Of a stretch of DNA of 64,000 nucleotides, positions 27,303 to 38,700 are shown in pieces. The notes under the pieces are model-generated. The model searched no databases. It saw only the letters and a program-made list of their open reading frames with translations, and was not told where the DNA came from. Position 1 is the stretch's first letter, and every line of letters begins with the position of its first letter. Position numbers and translations under genes: made by a program. The DNA is from Lophius americanus. Its lineage: Eukaryota; Chordata; Actinopteri; Lophiiformes; Lophiidae. The stretch spans positions 186,001 through 250,000 of the forward strand of contig JBBDHG010000011.1 of the NCBI GenBank assembly GCA_037951165.1, written 5' to 3'.

Positions 27303-27720
27303 TCCGCTCGCACCGAAGAAATACACCTTCTCCCCGGCTCGGCTGCTGCCACCTCCGCCGCTTCTGCTGCTTCTCCTTTCGCCAGAAAGGGAGAGCTTCT
27401 CCTCGGCGGCCCCTCCTCGGTCGAGGCGCGTGAAGACTACGAGGCGTCGAAGGAGAACAAAGAGGATAAATCTGCCTCTCGATTTAACGGAGCTCCGCCA
27501 TGTCGACCAGCTCCTCAAATCGTTACAGACCCCGGTTTCTCTGTCGGTTCTCTACGCTGCCGTTGCGGTGGTTGTGGTGTTGGTAGTGATGATGATGATG
27601 AGGCTCGCGCAGCCCCACAGTCAGCGCCGTTTGCAGCTCCTTGCCGCGTGTGTCACGTGACTCTACTGAGGAGGAAGCGGTGTTGGTCATCACCGACAGG
27701 GGGCGCAGCGAGCAACCACA
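26960..27720. promoter_or_regulatory. dip2c: GC/CpG-rich promoter region of dip2c
   Basis: CpG and GC-rich motifs are dense here compared with the AT-rich flanks, and the block overlaps the first coding exon of dip2c. This is typical of a vertebrate CpG-island promoter. A run of 13 G lies at 27083-27095 just inside intron 1. The exact transcription start cannot be read from sequence. Boundaries are approximate. Confidence 0.6.
27224..27302 (-). CDS. dip2c: dip2c first coding exon
   Basis: This exon encodes the DIP2 N-terminus ending in ELELELSEG and is followed by a GTAAGA donor. The start codon (27300-27302) was chosen because family members begin with MADR/MAER close to this block. The frame stays open upstream to an ATG at 27516-27518, so an N-terminal extension of 72 residues is formally possible if transcription starts further upstream. 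Confidence 0.92.
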
Positions 27721-30700
27721 CCTAAATTATACTAAAAGTTTCGTTTTATTATTTATTAATTTATCACTTTCCTACAAGTTGAGTAAACAGTTTCCCAAAA
27801 ATCTTAAATATTAATATTAATAGAAAAACCGATTTAATGGTTGAAACTTTGCTTCCAATTAATGTTAAATTATGGAAAAGTTATTGATCTTGGGAGAACC
27901 AGACATTTATTTTATGCGGACATGTTATTTGTCTCATGGGAACAAAATTGGTATCTCGTGGGAGCAGGGCTCTTCTGTTTGGGAATGTCATCGCTGTCTT
28001 CTTCAGTGAACCCAGAGAATTTCAGTTTCATCCTTCCGCAAACATGTAGAGTAGGAATAAGAATAAGAATTAACAGAACGATCCAGATTTTAGACCAGAT
28101 ATCTGTCCGATTCTAAACATTTCAGCCTGAATGATGATATAGTATACATCTCAAATCAGTCAACGTGTTTTCCTATTTTCAAAGGTGTTCAAAATGTGCA
28201 CAATAGAGGACATATTGTGTCTTTTCACCAGATGTTGTTCAGATGTCAACCGAGCTGAAATGTTTTCATTTTAGCTGCTTAACAATAATGAACAGCCAGG
28301 AATAGTAATTGTCCAGTACTTTTTAAGCAAAATGATGAATCCTATATTATGGCTTGCTGTAGCACACAAATCATGTAACAGTAAAATAAATGATTATGTG
28401 ATAGTACCATTTAGCATTAAGTTTAGACTACTTATGACTGAAGCCTTGCACATCTTCTTTTCTTAGTTTTGATTTTTATAGGACTCAAGAAGGACAGTCT
28501 CCAACAACATTTGAAGTGTGATGGCCGCAGGATGAAAACTTGTTCCCTTGAAAAAATTACTTGCACAGACATAATAAAAAATCACCCTTTTGGGAATTAG
28601 ATTTTTAAATTTAATCAAATTTTTATTCAAATGACATATTATTTATTTTTCAGGACTGTTTCAAATGATGAGTGAAGCCTAGTTTCTTTGTTTGTAGTCC
28701 CTGCAGAAAGTTGACTAATGTTCATTCTACAATTGAAAATAATAATAATGACACAATTCTTATATGTTTCACTCAAATCTGGTCTTTTCACTCTGACTGT
28801 TGAGACTCAACTTTTATGTGAAATATATCTTACATCAGTGTGAACAGAAATGTGCCGTTACCCCTAAAGGAATGCTGATAGAAAGCAGAAAATGTAAATG
28901 AAATTCAATTTTATTATCAATATTAACAAAAGAGTGCTGTATGGATTAATCAATTGCATTATTTGCTGTGTTGAGACTTTTTTTAAACCTTGGCCAAGAA
29001 GGCAGGATGAGGATTTGATTGAAACATGTTCCCATTTATTAATCGCGTTTCTCAGTTTTTCCTGGGATTCTTTACTTTTTTGTTGCTCACAGGGAGAAAA
29101 GTCACACAAATTATGGGAAATAAATGAAAAATGGAATGGGAAAAAAGATTCCACATTGTTTCAGCTGTTCAGTCTTGAAATGAGCAACAAAGTGCATGAG
29201 GAAATAATGGAATTTTTTTAAAGCTTTTGGCCACAATCTGCGGTCTTCATCAGCATAAGCATTTTCATTTGCAGAGAAGATACGTCTGTTAGCCTCATAC
29301 ATTTTGAAAACATTTTAAGCAAATTACTGTCTGCACAGTTGTACAAGATAGCATAATGCATGGTGAGTGATGTTCTTCTGTTTTGCTTCCATCGCTCTGG
29401 TGCTAATATGCTCAATCTTTATTGGACATCTGCATGTGGAAACTATAATCAAAGGTCAAGCTGCCTTTTAATTAAGTCCAGTGTGATTGAACAAGCTTAA
29501 TGTGGCGCTGACTCATAAGTGAGCATCAATTATTCCTTGTAATAAAGCGTATTCATTAGTATTATTCATCACATTCATTAAGCCCAGTCTTGCAGGAATC
29601 AAATCACCCTCATGGTAAACAGGAGCTGTGAGTATCGGCTGTGAGCCACCTGCCATCTGCTGGTGATGAGAGGGGAACACAACAGAGGGCGTGAGCATCA
29701 CCATAAATGGACTGTATGTTTGCAGCAGTTGTGGGTAAACTATTCGGATCCTATACTGAAGAACAAGTATTACTACCACACCCTTGAATACTCCAATGCG
29801 TGACAAGTGACAGCTGGGCTTTCAAAACCGTACTTAAGTAGAAGTGTCAACTTTTTAAAAGTAAAGTAGTCATTGTGCAGTGACACGGTCCTAATCAGTG
29901 TTTAAGTGTTATATAGGATTGATATCAATAATGCATTAACACGTAAGATTATGTTACTATGTTAAATGTTATAAGTGGAGGTAGTAAAACTACTATGTTC
30001 GCCATTATATTATCATAGTCATTTTATAGTAATAAAGTCAACTTTACCACGTTACTTAACAACTTGGTAATAAGTTCAGTAAAGTTCAGTAGCTCAATTT
30101 TAAAACTTCACACCCATTACTGTAAAAATTATAATCGTCGTCATGAAGTAACTAGTAACTGTCAGACAAATGTAGTGGGTATAAAGTACAATGAGATGTA
30201 GTGAAGAAAAAAACAATAAAGTCGCCTGAATTTGAATTAACCATGGAAAGTGCAAGCACTTTAAATTTGTACTCAGGTACAGTACTTTAGTAAATGTACT
30301 GAGTTACTATCCACCACTGCTTGAGTGCTCTGACTCCAACTATGATGGTGCAGCAGATTTAAAACAGTGCTACAGAATATTTAATCCTTAACAATTACAA
30401 CAAAAATGTCTATGTAAAAAGCAGGAAAGAGTTTGATAAATCGGCATAACATCACACATTCAAACAGGATACATCGATAACATCAATAATACTGTTAACT
30501 TTAAAGGCACTTCTTTAATATTTTTTGGGAAAATATGTACATCTGTACAGACCAAGAATCAGGTGCCCCCTGCTCTTCTTCTAGAACAACTCTAATACGT
30601 GCATTTAAAACGTTATATTTGAAAGAAAGCGGCATTGGACTCAGTGCAATCAAGTTCTCCAATACAAATCAGGTTCTTTTTGCTGCTTTGAGCGGTTCTT

Positions 30701-31589
30701 TTGAAAGGGCTCTGATGCTCCCGGCCTGAACATGAGAGGTGTCTCCCTGTGCTCATGACATTGGACCTCATGAAACTCAACTCATTACTGCACACGTAAT
30801 TTTAAAGTTTTTACACACAAAAGCACTCCTGTTGAACACAAATAAAAATATGATATAAACCTAATTCTAAAATGAAATTAAAATATCATGCAAAGATAAA
30901 GTATTCAAATTCAGTGCCTTCCAAGAATTAATCACTTATACAGAATGGACCTTGGAGTCTCACAAATATCTGAAAGTAGAAACCGATTGACTAGTTTGAA
31001 TATTTAGAGAACGGTATCGTTTTTGCCCATGGAAACACTTCAGACTCAAGAACAACGCAGATGTGCGGGGAAATAAAACATGGCAGAAAATCCTGTACAG
31101 GAAAAACGATCATACAGCAGGAATAGAAGCTCTGGAACCATCAACCGCTCTAGTCTGAATCATAATGAAATCTGGCTCTGAATAAACTACAAAGCAGGAC
31201 ATGAGAGGCAGATAAACAGTCACAGTTTCTGAACTGCTTCCTCCGAAAAAACTGAAGAGTTGGCCTAAACATCCTAAGTGGTTAGAGACTGCACACTGAC
31301 AACGGACCGCCCCGTCCTGAACCCGCCGGCAGTCAGACCCTCCCCACCCACACGTCAGTGAATGTCAGCAGTGCTACAGAAAGAAACTAAAGCAGCTAAT
31401 GATAATTGTGAAATTGTAAAACGAAATTTTATAACTCATTTCTAAAATGAAATTCTAAAATATTATTTGTCCCTACACATTGAAATGACATCACTCTACA
31501 CACGGACTGTTCCTCACAGTAAACATGCAGCTGGTTTACTAATTTATGACAGTACAAGATTAATTCAGAGTATTTGACGCTATAAGATA
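27303..31589. other. Region between larp4b 3' end and dip2c
   Basis: Holds the dip2c promoter block at the left and a MITE-like element at 29720-30320. The rest is AT-rich, and no coding exon could be supported on either strand. Confidence 0.5.
29720..30320. mobile_element. Non-autonomous DNA transposon (MITE-like)
   Basis: The right end, read in reverse, is GCAGTGGTGGATAGTAACTC and continues AGTACATTTACTAAAGTACT. The left end is GCAGTTGTGGGTAAACTATT. Between them are many AAGTA/TACTTT steps. This matches a fish non-autonomous family with inverted ends beginning CAGTGGTGGAAGTA. It has no coding capacity. Confidence 0.6.
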
Positions 31590-31638
31590 AAAAAAAGAAG
31601 AAAGAAAAGTTCCCGAGTTTATTTTTCTACCCTCATCA
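31590..31638 (-). terminator. larp4b: Probable larp4b polyadenylation site
   Basis: AATAAA lies at 31618-31623 on the minus strand, only 16 nt after the stop codon, and is followed by a T-rich stretch (CTTTTCTTTCTTC and a T run) suited to a downstream element. Use of this site would give a 3' UTR of only about 35-50 nt. Confidence 0.45.
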
Positions 31639-33270
31639 CTATGGTGACGGAGCTGGTTTGGACGCTTCACCTGGATAGGGAACAGTGGGATTTGCCTCCG
31701 AAGAGGCGTGGTCAGAGGATGGCTTTGGCTTATTGGAAGGCGCTCGCTGGCAGATCTGGGCGTAGCTCATCTTCCTGGGCTCCTGTACGTTCAGAGCAGA
31801 CGGTGGGATTAGAGTTTCTTCCTCATGCACAATAATGAACTCACTAGAATGAACTAATGTGCTTTCAAAAAAATAAAATTATCCTCTCTCTAGCACTTTC
31901 CTCATCTACACTCTTGGGCAGAATCCCCTTTTAAAACAAAACCAACAAGCACAAGTGTTGCTTCTGTTGTTAAAATCCAAACGCTCAGAATCAGTTTTTA
32001 ATGTACGCAAATCAGTCATAACATTATAAGCAGTGAGGTCAGAGTACCATTGATTAACTCAGGACCATGTCATCTGTCGGTGGCTGGGATATATTAGGTT
32101 GTGGGTAAACATTTTGTCCTTTAAGTCAATGCAGGAAATAGGAGAGAAGTATAAGTGCTTGATTGACTCTGACGGATGATTTTTTCCTCTGTCAAAGCGC
32201 TATATAAGTATAAAGTAGTATAATTATTATACGTGATCATTGAATTAAGCTACGAATGAATGAACGGAAAGTATCGAAGCAGTTTCCAAATAGAACAGTT
32301 GAACATCATACACAATGTGTAGCTGAATGAGTCTTACGGTTTGTGGTTCCTCTGTAAGCTGAGCTGGTTTGGCTTCACTTGTCATTTCTCCCAGCTCCTT
32401 GGCATTCCTAAAGAAACCAACAGAACACTGTCACCAATACAGATCTGACCGCAGCTGGCACCATGAAGACGGTTCAACTTATAGAATAATGGGAAATATT
32501 CTGAGAGCAGAGGAGAGGGAACTGTAACACCTGCTGCTGGCTGCTGTTACACCATGTTATCAGAATAAGTGAACAGAGTCAGATATAAATAGAGAATCAA
32601 AGAGAACATCTAACGCAGAAGTGAATCAATATACAGCTGCCGTCCCAAGGATACCTACTGCTGCATGTCTGGCTGAAGCTCTAGTGACATTGTCGGCACC
32701 GATGCAGATGGGTCGCTGCTGACTGGACTCTGATGGGCAGAAGAGAGTTCACTGATAAGAAGGGCTGGGTGATTCAGGAGAAAATGACAATTACAATTTT
32801 TTTAAATTTTGTAGCACTCGAATACCTGTCGATGAGTCGATACATTTGCACCAAGTTTGGACTGAATCGGACCGACTGTTGAGGAATTCTGGCCCTAAAC
32901 ATTTGGAAATGAAGCTCCTCTCATCCTCAGGTATGTTTTCTTCTGAATTTATTCTGTTTATATTCATAGTTTTCGCTCACACTGGCATCACTTTGTCTTT
33001 CTCTGAATGTTACTTTTAGTTTTTAAATGACATATTCTCATTGGTCCTCTTTCTCATGGGAGAAAGGGGCCCATTTTTTTGATGCAGCAGAAGTTGCAAA
33101 TCAAAATACTGTAGCATTGTGCATCAGAAATGTGTCACGATTAATTGCCCTGCCCTTGTTCTGAGCTTGCAACCATGTGCCTGTGTTAAAATCAACATTT
33201 AAAACAGTTTGGTATTACAAATGAGAAGAGATTCTGTTACCCTGTAGAGCGTGACACTCGTGTGTGTGTG

Positions 33271-33308
<38 letters not shown>

Positions 33309-35745
33309 TCAGATGGTAAGATTGTTACCTTGACGCTGCCGGTGGCAGCAGGTACCGTTGCTATGACAGTGTTTGCAGGACGAAGTGGGGGGAAGCTTGA
33401 CAGTCCGAGCTCAAGAGGAGGAGACGGCTGTCGACTGGATACAGTCTACAACAACTCACAAGTCAGTGCTTAATCTCTACAGAGGGAACAAACACTGATA
33501 ATGATAACTGCCTACTTACATTATTGTTTCCATCGGGCTTGACCCCTGACCTCAGGTTCGCCCTGCGTCTCTGGCTGAATTTTCCTCTCCTACAGAGCAA
33601 AAGAGACACAGCAGGGCAATGACGTCACTGCAGCTCAGAGTCTAAGCCGATTCGTACTTGTGCACTGAAATGTCATTCGACCCACTTTATTTCATACGTC
33701 TGTGTGGTTTTGGACAGAGAGGGTTACGTTTGTGCACCTTTTAAGAATCACATGATGTATAGGTGCTGCTCCTTAGATCAAATACTTAATTCAGTCAAAA
33801 TCAAAGTAAAGAAATTACATGATTATTAGGATTTACTCCCCACTCTGTAGCACGTGTTGATGTTTATTTTTTTTGTTTGGAGTTTTACTGAACATCTAGG
33901 GATCTCCCTCGGCTCGTTCAGCGTTTTGGAAGTGCAAAGTATGGCTGCAATTTAAATTTGATTGACAGTGTGACCGTGCAATTACAGCCACATGACTTGA
34001 TGCCCCCCCCCAAGCTGAGGTGCCCTAAGAAAGAGCGTAGTCTTCGTAATTTTAGTGGCGCTTGGCTGAATATCAGATTCAATACACAGCAACGCCAATT
34101 TTAGATCCACATCTATCCCTATAATGTGTTAACTATGTCCTTCCACCACATTATAGATCCTCATAGTTGAAGGACTAAATAAATGAATGTAATGTGTTAC
34201 GCATCAGGTATAACAAAATGTGACCCGTCAAGTACATGTGCTTCATCTTCATATGACCCCAAAAGCTTCACAGACGAGTCCCGACACCTTCAGAAAAAAC
34301 TGAGCAGATGTTTCGTTACCTTCCCCAATCAGGAGAATGTGAATCCGGCTTCATCTTTCCAACTCTGTTCTGGCTGCGCGTGTTTCCGCGCCACTGCCCT
34401 CGACCCGGGTTTATGGGAGAATAGGAGCGCGCCACTGGTACTTGCCCTGATGGGTGTGAGAGACCGTTCTCATAAGGCAGCCAATTATCTCCAGAGATTT
34501 TCCTGGAAGAAAGTGGTCACAAAGTGATTATTTGGGCCAAGAATATGAAACAGGATAAAGATATTTTTTACACTAAATAACACTACTGGATGCAAAACAT
34601 CTTAGTTAGAATAATTAATTAATAATAATAGTCAAAAATTTTACGAATAGAGCGCTTTTCATAAGCGCAGGAATTTAGATCAGAAAACAGGAATTTAAAT
34701 CAGACATTAAAATAAAAAAACTATCATTTCGAATCAAATTATGGATATAAAAAAAAGAGACAGGACAATGAATAACTACCTCTGCCAGTTGTGGCCTTTG
34801 AATTTTGAGGGTGCTAAGAATCCATTCATGAAGTTATTCATCAACGGAGGAGGCTGCTGGAAAAAAAATAAACAAGAAAAAATGATCACACAACCGAAAA
34901 CAAGATGAGAAGAGAACACATAGCAACAGTTCACACCTTCATATCATAACCTACAGCTGTGACACCTGGTTTGAACTTGTTCCTGCTACAATGATCTCGT
35001 TGGCACATCTCACCTCAGCATATTTGTGACTTCCTGTCACGGCTGAAGCCCACACGTCGCTGCTGAAGTTGAACAGCATCTGCTCAGGTACACAGGTGGA
35101 GCAGGGCTGCTGGAAGCTGCTCTGGGCGAAGTTGAAGTCGTTTGGAGCGTAAGAAGTAGCAGGTGTGGTTTTGGCCTTTATCCTGACCTTGATTGGCTTT
35201 TCCCTGAACACCCGGACCTTCTCCCTGAGGTACGTGTAAGCCTGAGGAGAACCAGAATAAGGCCAGTAAAATGTGATTGTCTACATTTGTTTGACAACTC
35301 TTCAATCCTCCTTTATTCTACCAAGGAGAATATGTCATATCCGGCTGTCTATTACCTGTTGTGCATCAGCTTCAGTGTTGAAGGTGATGAACCAGTTATC
35401 GTTGCTCACAAACTCACAGCTCAGGAACTTGGGCAGATCGTCCCGATCAAAGAGAGCCTCCACCTCCTACACAGCAATAGAACTGTTAAAACCCTCTGGA
35501 GCCGTCAAATATCAATATAAAATCTCAACATTTTATTAGCTTGATCAGTGTGGCAGCTGAGGGCGACATTTAGGACTATGATTGACAGGTTGTTTGGGTG
35601 TGGGTGCGGGGCGGACTCTTGCCTCCTTGGGCGTGCTCTCTGGGATTTCACGCAGGATGACGACACATCGACTCTGAAAGGGCCGGACCTTTTGTCCACA
35701 CTGAGACACCTGGACCAATGGCAGTGCTGTCGGGCAGGGAGAAAT

Positions 35746-35785
<40 letters not shown>

Positions 35786-38700
35786 GTGCACTGTCACAGA
35801 ACGTATGCCCATAAAAAAATACTTTTCTTTAAATCTTCGAAACATTTAGCCTCAATTTTAAAAACTGAACTTCCAGACTGATCCTCATTTTAGAAAACTG
35901 TAAGAGATTAACTACATTTTAACTATGAATATATCAATAAGTGTCCTGCAGGCACAGGAGCATAAATAAATACTGACATGCTAAAACGTCAGAGATGAGG
36001 TCCAGGTCCGGGCTGATGTTCTTGATCTTGTCCAGGTTGGCGATGGTTTTGATTGGAATATACTGGTCGCTGTCCATCTGAGAATTTAGGTAAAGGTCGT
36101 TGCCAAGGTGCTCCCTGCGGAAGGACAGACAAGAACATTCTTTACTTACAGTCATGTGCATTTTGCGAAGCTGCCCTCACATTCCGCAGTATTGGAGTCT
36201 AATTATTCAACAAGGTAACGATATCTTAGAGTGCATTTAATATCTTGGTGCAAAGACATGCTACTTTGGACTACTTGATGAGCTGCCAGTGGATTTTTGG
36301 AACAAGTAGTCCAAAAATCCACATATTCTCTCGTATTCTCAAGTAGTCCAAAAATTGCATATTCTCTCGTATACCGCTCGGAAATGCATGCTAGCCCAAA
36401 CTGAACCCGTGGCCGAATACTGTGACAAGTATCAACCTCTTTCTAAGCTTCTTAGCTACAGCCTTAAAAGATAAGCCCTTTCTATTATGCCAGATCTGGA
36501 ACCCCTTCTTTGAATACGTAGGGACAACTAAAGCTCAAAGGATTAAATCAAGTCTGATAAAGCTGGCCTGGAAGTAGGAAACTGAACTGTTGAGACTGTA
36601 GTCTTAAAAGGCTGTAATGCTCACACTCAAGTAAAAGGAACAACTCATGTAGTTTGACAGAGATTAAGACGTGTTGGACTTAACAACAACATGAAAAGAA
36701 TAGTCCTGTGAGCGAGATGCCAGAACACAACAACAATAACAGTTATGATACCACAGATGGCTCCAAAACTGATCTGCATTTTTGATTCATATTTTGTTTT
36801 ATTATATTACTGGGATCACTGCGACTTATTAATTTTGTATATATGTTTGAACAAGGAGATGCATTGTTCATAATCTACAAATCTGATGATATAATATCTT
36901 CAATGGAGGGATGGAATGTTTACTTACCTGGTCAGACAGGACTGCAAAACTGTCATCAGCTTGAGACGGATCTCATCTGAAATCAAAACAAGCAGATAAA
37001 GTAAAAAAAAAGAAGAAACATTTTAGATTTTAATATACAGCAGCAACATTAATACAGTTAACGTAAACTGTAAAGCCTTGGGAGCGATAATACCTGTAGC
37101 ACTGGACTCCATATTTTCAGGGGGAGCCATGGTCGTCGGGGTCTGGTACTCTAATGTGCCGAGATCTGCTTCAGGGACAGCCTCAATCAGGGGTTCTATA
37201 ATGTAGCCTAAAAATCAACCACACGGCACATTCACATCCACTCTCACCAGAACCATAATGTGAAAACATGACATTTACATTCAATCAACAATGCTTCCCT
37301 TTTCTTTTCTTTTTTTTAAACTTCAGTTCAATCACAAACTATAAACTTAAATATCTCCAGAAATAATGAGAATATGATTTGATAACTCCTGCGTACCTTT
37401 GTGATCAGTCAGATTGTTGGAGAAATGGGACCACTGCTCCTGAGGGAGCAGGTATGCTTGGCCAGGGATGTCTAGATTAACATCGGCCCATACCTCAGCA
37501 TCAGGGTTCAGACCCGGGGCAGCAGTAGGATCCTGAAACCCCGGGGCAAATAATATTCAAATATGAAACAGACATATTTATTAAAGGAATCTTAAATAAG
37601 TAACAGCTTGTCTCTTCAGGTGTTTTCACATCAGACTGAAAATATTCTCCAATAGCCCTCATTGAATCTTATATATGCTAGTATATAGAAGTGCAGAATA
37701 GTAGAATAGAGGTAAATGCTCACTGATGGCAGAGACAATGTTGGTTACATTTATTACCTAATAACTCTCAGATCAAACAGATGATTCAGCTAAAAGTTAA
37801 AGTGTTAACACTTAATCCACTTGTTTAACAGCTATAATCGTCTGTTTCTGATAACAGACCCTCTGAATATAGGCTAACCTTGTCTTTTAACCTACTTTTA
37901 AAGCTATTATCTCATTATTAACGTGACCCTTTCCATATTCAAGCCTTGCTTTGCCCTGACAGAACATATAATACTTCGGCTGAATCCGTCTCGAACGTTG
38001 AGTAAGCACTTACGGGTTGAGGGGAATCTGTGTGCCAGTCCCACACACAGACTCCCTGAGGCATCACCGTGCTGTAGGGGTAAGCTCCCAGCAGAGCCAT
38101 AGAAGGCTGCAGCTCTGAGACCAATGCTGGGATTTGTTCCGAGTCGGGGCTTGTATCAGTTTCCGCCGGCCTGAGCTGGGCCTCCGACGATCCCTGACCC
38201 CAACCTTCGCAGTCCTCCTCCAGGCCCAGCTTGATCCACGGCTGGGGAAAGAGGCGGCAGACGGAGGAGTCTGCATCGTCTCCCAGCAGCTCGGACACCA
38301 TTTCCCTCATTCCTCCCTCTCTTTCTCCCTCCTCAACAACAGACGACAGCCCCGGGCAGAAGGTGTGGATTTCGTATGAGGGAGTTGAGGCGTAGACATC
38401 AATCTGAGCTGGGTCTACAGGGGTTATTGTGGGGTCCAAAAGTGATCCCTCCCCGTTCAGACAGCTGGAGTCGTCAGGTATCACAGAATATGAGTCATGG
38501 ATAATGGTATCAATATCAACCTCCTCGGACTGGTACAGAGTCTCTGTCGCTGGAAAAAGCACAATTTCTGGAGAAACATCATCGTCAAGTAAAAGGTGCT
38601 CCTCCTGTGATGCGTTCATCGTGATCTCACTCATTTCCTCTGAGTGAGTCCCATTTGATACCTCTCCAAGTTGAATGAAACAATCAGTATTGTCAGGATG

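Noticed and set aside
27430..27660. Plus-strand Arg-rich 76-residue frame in the dip2c promoter
   Set aside because: GC-rich promoter sequence readily gives Arg/Val-rich open frames; no homology or splice support.
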